Of a stretch of 64,000 nucleotides of DNA, positions 48,459 through 61,700 are shown one piece after another. A program made the translations under genes and the position numbers. Under the pieces are notes generated by a model. The model saw only the letters and a program-made list of their open reading frames with translations. It did no database searches and was not told where the DNA came from. Origin of the DNA: Protonemura montana (Eukaryota; Arthropoda; Insecta; Plecoptera; Nemouridae); NCBI GenBank assembly GCA_947568835.1, contig OX387603.1:4810701-4874700 (forward strand), written 5' to 3'. Each line of letters starts with the position of its first letter. The stretch's first letter is position 1.

Positions 48459-48711
48459 ATGTGTTCATATTTTCCGAGCAGTTCGGCTGAGTACCACTGC
48501 ATGCAGCCAGGTAGCGTTGTTAAATTAGCAGGTAGTCCACTTCCCGCCAAAACCCCCAACCGTTTACTGGGTGTTTTTAGCGGAGCTCGGGCATTCGCTT
48601 CTGAACTCTCCGACGAGAACGTTGTGCTGTCTTCTCGTCTCTTGGCCAAGACAACTCTGTGGAAGATCAACTTGCTTGCTGTTGGCTCAAAATGTCTCTC
48701 AAATTATTTCG
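48459..48711 (+). CDS. E1, first coding exon (84 codons plus 1 base)
   Basis: The ATG at 48,459 (or an in-frame ATG at 48,501) opens a frame through VVKLAGSPLPAKTPNRLL, FASELSDENVVLSSRLLA and LLAVGSKCLSNYF to a strong donor (TTCG|GTAAGT). Phase 1 out joins E2 as Asp. An antisense ORF covers the same stretch but lacks a matching splice system. Family unknown. Confidence 0.5.
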
Positions 48712-51700
48712 GTAAGTTGACATTTTACGTTTTTTACAATTCAACTAAATAATTCAACCGTCGCAGCTCGACTCTCGGTCGCCACATTTATGTTATTAGT
48801 ATGCATTAAAATTTACCCGAGGTCATTTAACCCAGCCTTTTTTATTATAAATAATCTATTTGGCTTCAATTTATAACAGCAGAGAAAATACGGGGACGCA
48901 ATATCAGAGGCGCTATTACAATCATTATTAGATTTACTGCTATCGTTTATTTCAATATCCACTTCATTTTGACATTATTTTTGCAATTAACTTCAAAACG
49001 CTGTTGTAGCTTTGCTGAACGAATGGCGTACAATTGCACTTGTTGCAGGCAACGAGGAGTCGTGGTTAGAATGTGTTTCATTGTCCAATAATGGCGTGTG
49101 TTTTTCAGACATGGGACGCCTTCAACACGAGAGCAGCAACATGGAGGAACATTTCCCGCCCATGAAAGACAAGATGGAGTCGTCGCTTCATTGTTTGGGT
49201 GAGTCTTTCAATGCTTTGTCATTCCTCTTCATTTCGCAAAACCTGCTACAAATATTGGTTGTATATTCCTCGCGTGTTAGCTAGTTTATTTAATTTCTGG
49301 TTACCTGCGTTTCTTTCTTTAGAAGATTAGACCTTAAGAGTTTAGACAATCATTTAGTCAATCCGATCTCCACCTGTCGCGGGTGTTGCTCTAACCAATT
49401 GAGCTACTTGGACCCCGATCTCCACCTGTCGCGGGTGTTGCTCTAACCAATTGAGCTACTTGGACCCCGATCTCCACCTGTCGCGGGTGTTGCTCTAACC
49501 CATTGAGCTACTTGGACCCCGATCTCCACCTGTCGCGGGTGTTGCTCTAACCAATTGAGCTACTTGGGCACTGGCTTTTTGAGAGGATTTCAGTGTTTTT
49601 GATGAGAATGACAGATCTTCAAGGAGTAGAACCACGAGGCTGTAAATACTCACAGTCACTCTGATTCCAGTGACGCTATATCACGTCACAACCATTCAAT
49701 CTCGAGTAACTCCAATTTGACGTTGGACGAGTTTTATTTAGTTAAAATATTATTTAACTTGCATCAATTTTGAGACTGTTATAGTGTTCATAATTATAAA
49801 AAAACGTTTTTTTGCTTCATAAAGACCCTCTCTTGCCGTGAAGTTTTTCCTCAAGTAACTTGTTTTTGAGAGTGCAAACGTTCCATTTGTTTGGATGCTT
49901 TGTTTTAAAGAACAACAATTCGTCGCGTCCTGCCAACCTTCCCAAGTATCATCCCGGGTTTACTATCAGTTTCAACAGATTTGATTTCTTATTTCAATTG
50001 AACACACGACCTTGTATCTTTTACCATCGTAAGGAAACATAGCACCTAACAGCCAAGACTTGGATCCTAATTTTGGAAAGGGTTTTTTCAATTGAGAACT
50101 CTCGTTCCACGAATGGAGATTCCATCATCCTTCATCACCTGTTGCCTTGCTCTCCAGTACTTTGCCAGTCTCCTCCCCTGTTTGTATCGTTGAGGTAGTC
50201 GGAGACACAGCGTGCTTTTTTGTCATCATTTAGGCTCATTTCAATTCCTGGGGCTGCCCCAATCGACTACTGAATTTAACAAAATTTAAATTGTGTTTTC
50301 TCCTTTCATATTGCCGAACAACATTTAACGATGACATGTTTTATTATTAGAAACACAAAAAACCTCTCAGAAATTGGTGATCTTGGTTCTACTCCTTGGA
50401 GATTCGTCGTTCTCATCAAATTCACTCAAATCCTCTCCAAAGTAAGTCTTCTGTCCAAGTAGCTCAATTGGTTAGAGCAACACCCGTGACAGGTGGAGAT
50501 CGAGATTCCAGTCCCCGTTGGATCATCCATTTTTTAGAGGTTATTAGTGTTCTTAATAAAAAAAATACTTTGCCCATTGCAAGCATTGAGTCACCGAGCT
50601 TGAATGGATGTGGATAGAATCAGAGTGACTGTGACCATGCACGGTCTCTTGGTCATTCACCCGTCATTTGTATTCAACGCATTAAAATCGTCTTGAAAAG
50701 CTCTTGTCCTATTAGCTCAGTTGGATGTTTGAGCAACACCAAGACCAGACGGACCGGGTTCGAGACTTCGACCAGCCACTAATTTATGTTGGGTTAATTA
50801 TGTTCCTAACAATAAACTACCCCGGGGACCAATTGCGAGCAATTGCATCAATTTTGAATTCCACAATCAAATTAAAACTGAAGCTGGTTATTGATTCGAG
50901 TGTATCTTGGTTCGTTGCAGGCCCCGCCGAGATTGAGTCGACTTCGACGCCGAGACTTCGACGCCGAGACTTCGACGCCGAGACTTCGACGCCGAGACTT
51001 CGACGCCGAGACTCGCCCGCGTTTCTCGTCGCTATCGGAATCGGGACACGGGCGCGTAATCCGTTACCTCGGTCGGCCGGGATGTTTGCGTTCAACGTCA
51101 GCTAAGTGGTCTAGGGTTAGCGCTTCAAGGCCTTACACAAACAAACACACAACCAGTTAGGCAACAGGTATCTACAGGTAGCAGTCATCCACGAGCCAAC
51201 GGGTCCACGAGCAACGAGTCTTCATCTTCTGCATGGCATGTGGGCACCGCATGATTGCATGGCATGGGGACATGGCATGGGGACTCAGCTAAAGGGTGGG
51301 AGCGCTAGGTTAGGGCGTCGTGTTTTCTTAATGGTGGGTCGTATGCAGGGGATAAGTAAGGGAAAGCCCAAGTAGATCCCCTGTTCCATCGCGACGAGTG
51401 GGGTAACTGGCCTAAAGGGTGGGAGTAGGAAACTTAGCTCGGCAGGAGGCCTGCTGGTGGGGTTAGGGCAGGTGGAGGATATCGGGGATCCCGGGGCCCA
51501 ACAGTTATAAATGGGAGGGTTTTTGTTAGGAGTAGGGCGTCGTGGGAGGCATTGCGGCGGTCGGGAATAGCCCAGTAGTATACCGTCCCTCTACGACGAG
51601 GAGGGTTTGCTGGCCTCGGGGTGGGTTAGGCCGTCGAGTCCACGAGTCTGCGAGTCTTCGAGCATCCATCAACGCCGTTCTCTACTCTAGGTCCCGAGGG

Positions 51701-54700
51701 TCAATGGCTTGCCTTCCCTCTTGGGTGTTCTCGGGAGGGTTTCGTACTAGGGAGGGTCGTGCTCGAACGTGTCCTGGAGGCAAGGGGGGATGATTGACGT
51801 CAAGCGATCCTCTTGTCTAATCACTCAGACACGATGGAGGGGAACAGGACCATCAGGATGGTCACCAATGGGTTGGTGGGTAGCTACTTTAGCCGGTATG
51901 CAGAAGGTCTGCTCCGGCCAGCGTAGGGTGGGGTAACGTTACGGCTTGGGGTAGTTTTACAGCTAAGTCCGCGCCTTCGAGCTTCCAGCTTCGAGCACCT
52001 ATCACCGACTTCGAGATTCGCCAAAGTTACTTTCCAGCCTTTCAGGTCAGCGATCGCCTCTACGAGCACGCCGCAGGGAGAAGCAGGAGCCGGAAGGAGA
52101 TCGGAAGAAGATAGCTCACACATACACATACACACTCACACTAGAAGCGCTAATCCTATGACCATTTTCCTCAGCGTTCATTACGATCTCGCTTCGGTAC
52201 CGTGATAAGTCTTGCGTTATTTCTGCGTTATTTCTGCGTTATTTCTGCGTCATTACTGCGTTTTTTATGCGTTATTTTTGCGTTATTTCTCCGTTATTTC
52301 TGCGCTATTTCTGCGTTATTTCTGCGTTATTTCTGCGTTATTTCTGCGTCATTACTGCGTTTTTTTTTTGCGTTAGTTTTTTGTTATTTCTCCGTTATTT
52401 CTCCGTTTTTTCTGCGTTATTTCTGCGTTATTTCTGCGATATTTCTGCGTTATTTCTGCGATATTTCTGCGTTATTTCTGCGTTTATTGCTGGCGTAATG
52501 TACCGCGGTCCGAATTGTAGCGGGCACGATCCGAACTGGAAGAAACGTGGAGCGAACGAGAGTTTGGAATCAGGAACTAGTGTGCTTGTCAAGTGTGTGA
52601 ATGTGGGGACTGTTGTTCCTTTACATGTTAATGTTTGTGTTAATGTTTGTGTTAATGTTTGTGTTAATGTTTGTGTTAATGTTTGTGTTAATGTTTATAA
52701 ATGTACCTGTTTGCGACTATGTTTTTGATTTTGTACCTGACTGTACTAATTGCATTTGATATTATTTGTACTTGCTTTTCTCTATCACTAACTTGTGTTC
52801 TTTTAATCCACGTCACAGGAACCTAATGACGGAGCCTTCATCTTTCAGCGTCTGATAATCAAATGCCAGGCAATAACACAGTTTTTTTTTTGATTTCATT
52901 GTTGCGAACGTAAAGTCCGCAGTCTGACAGCGGCGGCTTCAAGTTGCAACGTGAACAATGCTACCAACTCGACTGGCCGGTTGTTGCATCAACTCCATGG
53001 CTACCAACTTGATCATCATCTCGGCAACACAGATGGAACGCAGTTAAGAAGAGGGTTCTGGTTCGACTCCCAGTACCTGGCCAGTCGCCGTGGCAACAAA
53101 GATGGAACGCAGTTTAGAAGAGGGTACTGGTTCGTCGCCCAGTACCTGGCTAGTCGCCGTGGCAACAAAGGTGAGCCAAGAAATAAATATTCCAAATTAT
53201 TTAACAATGTTGGCTAGATTTCCATAATAACCGTTCTGATTGGGATGAAATCTTACTTAAATTGAAAACGCTTGCAATGCGCGGGGTATTTTATTATTAG
53301 CAACACCATAACCGTCTCAAAAATTGATGCCCAAACGCGGACTCGAACCCCGATCTCCATCTGTCGAGGGTGTTGCTCTGACAAATTGAGCTACTTGGAC
53401 ACTGGCTTTTTGAGACGATTCTAGTGTATTTGATAAGAATGACAGATCTCCAAGGAGTTTAAAAAAGCTTCGGGAAAATTTTGAAACTCGATGCATCTCT
53501 GGCCGGTGAGATTTGTCCGCCTAACGTTTGTTTTATTTTTGTCCTTTAATTCCCAGCTGACCGCGAGGCTCCAGGATCAGCGCCCGTAACTCTTCGTCTC
53601 CCGAGACCTTGGTGAAGAAGGAAGATTCACACACTGCTCGACTAACCAATGGTAAGCCACGATTCTATCAGAATTTTCCACAATAAATCCGCTGCAAGAA
53701 TCGATTCTTCTAACTTTCCTTGCACTAAACAAGTCTGTCCATTAGGATGAAATCTGATTTTAATTGCAAATGCTTGCAATGCGCGGGGTATTTTATTATT
53801 AACAACACTATAACCGTCGCAAAAATTGATGCCCAAACGCGGACTTGAACCCCGATCTACACCTGTCGCGGGTGTTGCTCTGAACCATTGAGCCATTACA
53901 CTAAAAATTACACTAGAATCGTCTCAAAAAGCCAGTGTTCAAGTAGCTCAATTGGTTAGAGCAACACCCGCGACAGGTGGAGATCGGGGTTCGAGTCCGC
54001 GTTTGAGCATCAATTTTTGAGACGGTTATAGTGTTGTTATTAATTAAAAGAAAGAGTCTGTCCATTGTTATTTTCTTGTTTAAATTTCACATCTGCCCGT
54101 CCCAGTGGCGTTGCAAACTGCTGGTATTCGTGACTAACGTATTTTTTGTTTTATCTACAGTCTGCAGTTTTTGGTCACGATCAAGAAAAGTGATCGTGAA
54201 GACTTCTAGAAACCAAACCGATACGACTTCCCTCAGACAAGAGACTTACGATGGAATGTGCCGGACCACAAAACTAAAGGTACGCTTTTTACCATCTTAC
54301 TTTAGCACTGCATGGATGTCAAGCTCCCTGCTCCAAACTAAAGCATAACTACCCCCCTGAGAATTTGTTCCCATTCGTGGAATCGACCCCCAGCGTCGAA
54401 CTTACGTGGCACATACTTGGGACCGAACGGTTTGGCGAGTTGGAAACACCGGTCCTCATGAGATCACCGAAGTTAAGCAACACTGCGCTAAGTCGGGTAT
54501 TGAATGGGCGACCATCATACACATGACCAGTTTTGTTCGGGAGAGAGGTTAGAGGGATGAAAGTTAAGCAACACTACGCTGGGTCAGGTATTGGATGGGT
54601 GACCATCATACACATGACCAGTTCTGTTTGGGAGAGAGGTTGGAGGGATGAAAGTTAAGCAACACTGTGCTGGGTCAGGTATTGGTTGGGTGACCATCAT

Positions 54701-55748
54701 ACACATGACCAGTTCTGTTTGGGAGAGAGGTTGGAGGGATGAAAGTTAGTACAGCAACTTCACTCGCCTTGCTTATCAACCTCTCGACAGCATGGATTTG
54801 TGGAGGAATCCTGCTGTTTACGTTGTACCGTCCTTCGGAAGGGACGTGAAGCCGGTGGTCCCCTTAGTGCTCTTCGACAGGAGTAGGCTACGCGCCAGCA
54901 CCGGGTTTCCCCTCCTCCCTTCTAGGCTAGTTAAGGTTCATCATCATCCTCATCATCATCCACTCATTCACCGACGCCATTAGACCAGTGCCGCATGGCC
55001 AGTTGTCAAAACAGTGCGTCGTTAAACACCACAAATAATAATAAGTGGCACATACTTGGAATTGACCTCGAAAAGTTGTCGCTAGCGACCGTTTAGCGGA
55101 AACTAATTGAATGTGTCGACTAATCCGCGGCCTTCCTTTTCACGCAGGTTTCTACTCAGCCTTGGTTTACATGGAACGTTGTCCGCGATCTAATTGCTGG
55201 TCACGGTGGGACAGAATCCGATCTCCTACCTGCGTCATCGAGACGTCGCTACTGCAGCGTCGATAGATGTAAGTTGGCACGAGCCTTCACAGACATCTGA
55301 TAATATATGACTGGTACACTTACCGCAATGGTAAACGCACTCTATTGACAGATCCCAACACTGCTGGCACAAATATATTATGTTAATCCTTTGTCCCCAA
55401 CAATGGAACATCAGCGCAAGCTTTATCCAAGTTCTCAAGTCCATAAGAAAATAGTTCTGTTAGCCAGTTCTTCAATTTTTCCACACATTTTACACATTTT
55501 ACACATTTGATGAAGCAGTGCAATGTTAGCAAAAACTACTAGAAAACAGCTGACAAAACTAAACCTAATCAAAGGTTCATGACCAGTACAAAAAAGCTAA
55601 TGTTTCCTTTCGTTCAAGCTGGATTTGCACTTTTTCCCGAGTAAACGTAGCTGTCCGGAGCTAGGGTTGCCATAATAAAAATTTCGAAAGGCTGGACAAT
55701 TTTTAACAAACGAAAAGTAGTTAGGCCGGAGGCTCGGGGGACAGACAG

Positions 55749-55779
<31 letters not shown>

Positions 55780-58700
55780 AAGGGTGTGGATGTGGGAACA
55801 GGATTTGAGGGCCATTTTCAGCAAATTTACGCGTTTTAGATTTATTAAGGGTTTTTCTTGGCACTTGAAATCCTGAGTCATGTTTATGCATCAACTTTCA
55901 ATTTATCAGCAGGCAATTTTGGTATAATTCGTATAACTATTTAAAAAAAATATATATTTAACCACAGATAAAAAAAAAAAATGTATGGGCGACAGTTCAC
56001 GTATAATCATAATGTCATTGGCACAATTAAAGGAACAATTAGCTATTTATAAGAAACAATGCGAATGCAATGTTCGATTTCGCGATTTTTTAAAAGAAAA
56101 TTACGATCGAGCGGGACGCGGGTCTTTAGAGTGAAAAGCGGGACTGTCCCGCTGTAAGCGGGACGTATGGTAACCCTATCCGGAGCATGTTTTAATGTGT
56201 GCAAGAGTCGTCATGTACCTGGCAATGAGTCTAATGTGACTTTATTCTGTTGTCTTCAGGTGAACTCCACGAGCCGCTGCGTGAAGCCGCTGCATCTCGG
56301 CTTCCTCCGACGAGACCTTGCTTCATGCCCTGGAAATTGTAGCAAGAACGCGCTGTGAGAGTTTTATCAGGTGTCTGAGGAAACGTGGGGCAACTTTTGT
56401 TAGATAGATAACATATTTAATTGCTTGCTTTGCGGGGCTTAACGTCACGTCAGTTCAGAGGCTGTTTGCGTCTCGAGTTCGGGAAATATTCATAATTCTT
56501 GATTCATTTGTGTAACATGAGAGAAGTCGAGAAAAATTTGGGGACAAGGCCATTGTTGTTAGACTTCCTGTCCAAGTTTTGGATTGTTGTAGGTTCTTGC
56601 TAGAGGCTGTTTCGTTCTTCACAGTTAGATTGGTTCGGTACCGAACCGTAGTAGGTTCGTTAGGTTTGTTAGGTTTGTTAGGTTTTGGTGTAGAATGGTC
56701 GTTTCTTTGTCGCTTTGTCCATCGCTGAGGGTCGCCAGAATTAGGTTAATTTGATCTTCTAGTTTTCATGTCCAATTTTTTTTGTCTTCTCTCATGTTGC
56801 GTTTTTTTCTCTTAGCTTGCCTTACGCCTAGAATATGTAATATTGCGGTCAATTAAGTTAACGTAAAATCATAGCAGATCGAGTCATAAGGGAGAGTAGA
56901 GTTTCCTCAGATGCTTTGAGATTCATGTGACCAAATTTTCAAGCCATAGGACTTTATCGCTCGCCTGCATAATGTTCCTGTTTGCACCCGTGAGGCCCGC
57001 CTCGGACGTTCGTTTTTCATGGTTTTCGCGCGTCTTAAGTTAAGCTAATGCTGGGCGATTGATTATAATCTCCACAAAATACAGATTATGATCGGCCATG
57101 ACCACTGACCTCGCGGAACAAACGCTTCTAAATATCAAATGAATCACTCTCATAGTTAGCAAGATTTACGTAAACACAAACACGTAAATAGTAATTCAGA
57201 TATTGTTAAAGCATTTGAATTGTATTTGATGGCGATATTATTGTCATTATATATGTTGTGTTGTGATATAAAAATTTACAACCCTATAGCCTTTTAATTG
57301 GGATCCCTGGATGAAAAGAAATTTCACGAGTTTGCGGTGCTTGTAAATCTGGAATCCCTGTAACTTCCACTTCCAAATTTTCCTTCCGCCTAAAGGTACC
57401 TCAGTATATTCTTATTATTGTACACATTAAGTTACTCAAGGTAGCAAGAAGTCGTATGTGTGTTGGGAATTAGACGCCGTTTAACCCCTTCAGAAAATCC
57501 TGCCCAAATTTTCCTTCCGCCTAAAGGTACATCTGTATGTTCTTTTAATTGTACAATATTTTTTAGTTGGACCGGGTTTTCGTCTGGTAGTTACAGCTGG
57601 TTTAGACATTCACGCTTCTCTAGTATGTTTATTATTTTAGTCGTAATTGTGTCCTTTTAATGCATTCTCAGTTTATAAGTAATTTTTGCGTGTTTTGATG
57701 TGATTTATTTTATTTTGAGCCTAGATTTAAATTGTTCTTGTATTTCTTTTAATTACTCGCAATATTTTTCATTTCTTTATGTTCGAATTTGCGCGAATGG
57801 CCTTAAATTACATGGTCCATTGCTGGGTTCTTGATTGGCTTAACGGGCATGATAGTAGCCTCCTAAGGGGTGTTTAAATGTCAGCCATGTTTAATCAGAA
57901 TGTGCCGCTGGTTGGGCCGGACCTCAACAAGCAGCCCATTCAGATAGTCGAATTGAAACACTTGTAAAATGGTGACAGCATAACGAGGTTTCTCGAGGTA
58001 GAAGGAAATTTTGTGCCCGAATGTTCTAAATGGGTTTAAAATTATCCACGACACGATTTCTTGCTATCTTGAGTAACTAAACCCGGCTTCAACTTCCAAA
58101 CGAAAACCTTTTGATTGAATGATTAATTATTGGGGTTTAACGACGCACTGTTATACAACTGGGCATGCGGCACTGGTCTAATGGCGACGGTGAATGAGCG
58201 GATGATTATGAGGATGATGATTAATCTAACCTAGCCTAGAAGGGAGACGGGGAAACCAGGTGACTACACGTACCCTACTTCTGTTGAAAAGCTTGGACCA
58301 CTGGCTTAACGTCCCTTCCGAAGGACGGTACAACGCGAACAACAGGATTCCTCCACAAACCCATGTTGTCGAGAGGTTGATAAGCAAGGCGAGTGAAGTT
58401 GTTGTACTAAATTTCATCCCTCCAACCTCTCTCCCAAACAGAACTGGTCATGTGTATGATGGTCACCCATCCAATACCTGACTCAGCGCAGTGTTGCTTA
58501 ACTTTCATCCCTCCAACCTCTCTCCCGAACAGAACTGGTCATGTGTATGATGGTCACCCATCCAATACCTGACCCAGCGCAGTGTTGCTTAACTTTCATC
58601 CCTCCAACCTCTCTCCCGAACAGAACTGGTCATGTGTATGATGGTCACCCATCCAATACCTGACCCAGCGCAGTGTTGCCTAACTTTGATCCCTCCAACC

Positions 58701-61700
58701 TCTCTCCCGAACAGAACTGGTAATGTGTATGATTGTCACCCATCCAAAACCTGACCCAGCGCAGTGTTGCTTAACTTTCATCCCTCCAACCTCTCTCCCG
58801 AACAGAACTGGTCATGTGTATGATGGTCACCCATCCAATACCTGACCCAGCGCAGTGTTGCTTAACTTCCATCCCTCTAACCTCTCTCCCGAACAGAACA
58901 GGTCATGTGTATGATGGTCACCCATCCAATACCTGACTCAGCGCAGTGTTGCTTAACTTTAATCTCTCTAACCTTTCTCCCGAACAGAACAGGTCATGTG
59001 TATGATGGTCACCCATCCAATACCTGACTCAGCGCAGTGTTGCTTAACTTTCATCCCTCCAACCTCTCTCCCGAACAGAACTGGTCATGTGTATGATGGT
59101 CACCCATCCAATACCTGACCCAGCGCAGTGTTGCTTAACTTCCATCCCTCTAACCTCTCTCCCGAACAGAACTGGTCATGTGTATGATGGTCACCCATCC
59201 AATACCTGACTCAGCGCAGTGTTGCTTAACTTTCATCCCTCCAACCTCTCTCCCGAACAGAACTGGTCATGTGTATGATGGTCACCCATCCAATACCTGA
59301 CCCAGCGCAGTGTTGCTTAACTTCGGTGATTTAACGTGAACCGGTGTTTCCAACACGCCAAACAGGGAGTACCCCCCCTTCATTTTCTCGCTAATAAATG
59401 ATAAAAAAAATGTTGTTAAAGTTAGCCTTTTTTTGTCCAAGGCTGGGCCAAAAATTTAGACCATCACGGATCGAAAGCTTATCACGTACTCTATCATCTG
59501 TGAAACTTTCAATGGAGTACCCCCCCTTCATTTTCTCGCAAATAAATGGAAACCAAATTTTTTTATTGTTATGTCTGTTTCGTTCAGTACATCACGTATT
59601 TTTTAAGGCCAGCGCTTATGAGTTTTGTAGGCTTATTCTCATTTTTGTCCAGGGCTGGGCCAAAAATTTAGACCATCACAGATCGAAAGCCCATCACGTA
59701 CTCTATCATCTGTGAAAATTTTAGGGGAGTAACCCCCTTCATTTTCTCGCAAATAAATGATAACACAAAATTTTTTATTGTTAGCCTGTCTCGTTCAGTA
59801 CATCACGTATTTTTGAAGGCTAGCGCTTATGAGTTTTGTAGGCTGTTTTCTCGTTGCGCTATGATGAGTTGGTGCCTTTAGATGGCGTTTTAGATTTTGC
59901 GAGCTAAGTATCCACTAGTAGTTTACTCGACCGGTATATCGAAACGATTGCATGGATAAGGTGTTGAAAATCTTTTAATTTTTGATATGTGGGTTGGTAT
60001 GTATCAAATATCGTACATTCATTGAGAATTTTCTCTTACTCATCATATAAAAGGCTAAACATGCAGAAGCATATTTACAAACAAAAATGTAACTGCTCTA
60101 ACCCTGCACCCAAAAAATCACAGTAGAGAGTGTCTGTTTGTGCTAATATTTCATATTTTGATATTGAAAAAAAACGTCATTGGAATTAGTTTTTAAAAAT
60201 ACTCACAATGCACTAATTTGAGCACATTGTGTTGCCCCTTTCCAACACGTATATCTAGTTCTTTTTACCTGTGTTGTACGTGGGAAAATGGCCTGAACTC
60301 GCTATTTCCAATTAATCGTACACCCAACTAAATAGTAAAAAATAGAACAGGAACAAAAATATTATGGCACTCCGAGAAAGAAAAGCAACAAGAAATATAT
60401 AAGAAATGTGTACCGAACAGAATTGGGTTTGCATCGAGAAGTATCTTCTGACATACCTTACCTACAATTTAATTCCTTTCTTATTTTAAATTGTTGGTTC
60501 ATGCTCTTAATAATAGACTATGTAATGGCTTAAAATAAATTCTTTGTTTATCAGACCTATTTTTTAACCAAAAATCCAGATGTTGTAACACTCTAATTGG
60601 ATATTCGACTAGCTGCCCTGGTGTGCCCCAGGTGTGCACCGGGAGCGATCTGAGTTTTAACTGGGCACACGACTGCCCCAGTGCAAATTTCACATGATTG
60701 ACTGGCAGAGTTACTCGCTCTCAGGTCACTCCCGGTGCATTTTTCTTGCTCCAAGAATTTTGACAGTGCAATTGGAAAATAAAAGAGTGCACTGACAGCT
60801 AGTGATTACATGTTCAGATGTAAGCGCTCTCGCTCGGAGCTGGTGCAAACCCAGTGGCGATCATGACGTCATCGAGCAAGTTAAAAACCCGCCCTGTTGC
60901 AGACCAGTCATAAACTACATGAGCTAGAGTTAAAAGATGAGCAGCCTCTTTAAAATGTTTCAACGATCAATAAAAAAAACAACTTGAACTTTGGCATCAA
61001 GGTGGTATGGAACACTAGTTTATGTTCAAAAGGAATGTTTCATCGTTTGATCAAAATAAATTCCACATTGATGTAGATTGTAATTAATATTTTGGCAAGT
61101 TAAACATTTCAGCAGACTTCCTTATTTGCTATACAACTGTAACTTACCATATCTTGTAATAATATGCATTGCTGTCTGCAGAATGTGACGAGCCTTCTGA
61201 CATGGAAGAGGCCAAGTTCACAGCAGACAAGGATAAAATCAATGCAGGTAACTAAGGCAATCATATTCCATATGGAACTAAAAGTATATCTCATTTCACA
61301 ATTTTTATTTCATTCATTGAACGTTTAATGTTATTTATTATGTAACAAAATGTGGAACTTTATTGATGAGTTAAGTGAGCAGCAAAGCAAGCGAAGCAAA
61401 ACCTTCAATTTGGCGGAGCAGCCAAACGCCTGCTCCGATTTTGCAGACCACATTTTTATGTTCTTAACTTAGACCCTTACCTGAGACTTTCAGCAAAATC
61501 GGTCAAATATTTTTGTTCCGTTACGAAATTTTTCAGATATTTGAGAAAAAAAATTGTAACATTTTTTCACCAAACTTTGTTTTGTGAAATACATCAAAAT
61601 TAAGTTGTTGTTAAGTTTTTGAGTCTCATGTGTTTTCTTTCTCTTTTCCACAAATTTCCAAATTCATTTAATAAATGTTTGTGGTTTTGCTTTGATGACA

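Noticed and set aside
48347..48670. 107-codon minus-strand ORF over E1
   Set aside because: The sense-strand frame continues through phase-matched exons; the antisense frame has no splice partner.
52202..52728. ORFs of 98 and 153 residues with FLRYFCVIS repeats
   Set aside because: Produced by the 11-bp minisatellite and the following 12-bp repeat; no start context or conserved borders.
53925..54010. A functional tRNA gene
   Set aside because: A- and B-boxes are present but there is no credible acceptor stem or anticodon arm, and the sequence recurs with a shared non-tRNA body.
55597..55881. 94-codon minus-strand ORF with a Gly run
   Set aside because: The Gly run is only the poly-C homopolymer.
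58400..59363. CRISPR-like array of regularly spaced repeats
   Set aside because: Repeat and spacer are both conserved, the unit contains the 5S control region, and the context is an animal genome with SINE body and tail attached.
58410..59363. A cluster of functional 5S rRNA genes
   Set aside because: Only the internal control region is repeated; the 5' and 3' parts of the 5S sequence are missing between units.
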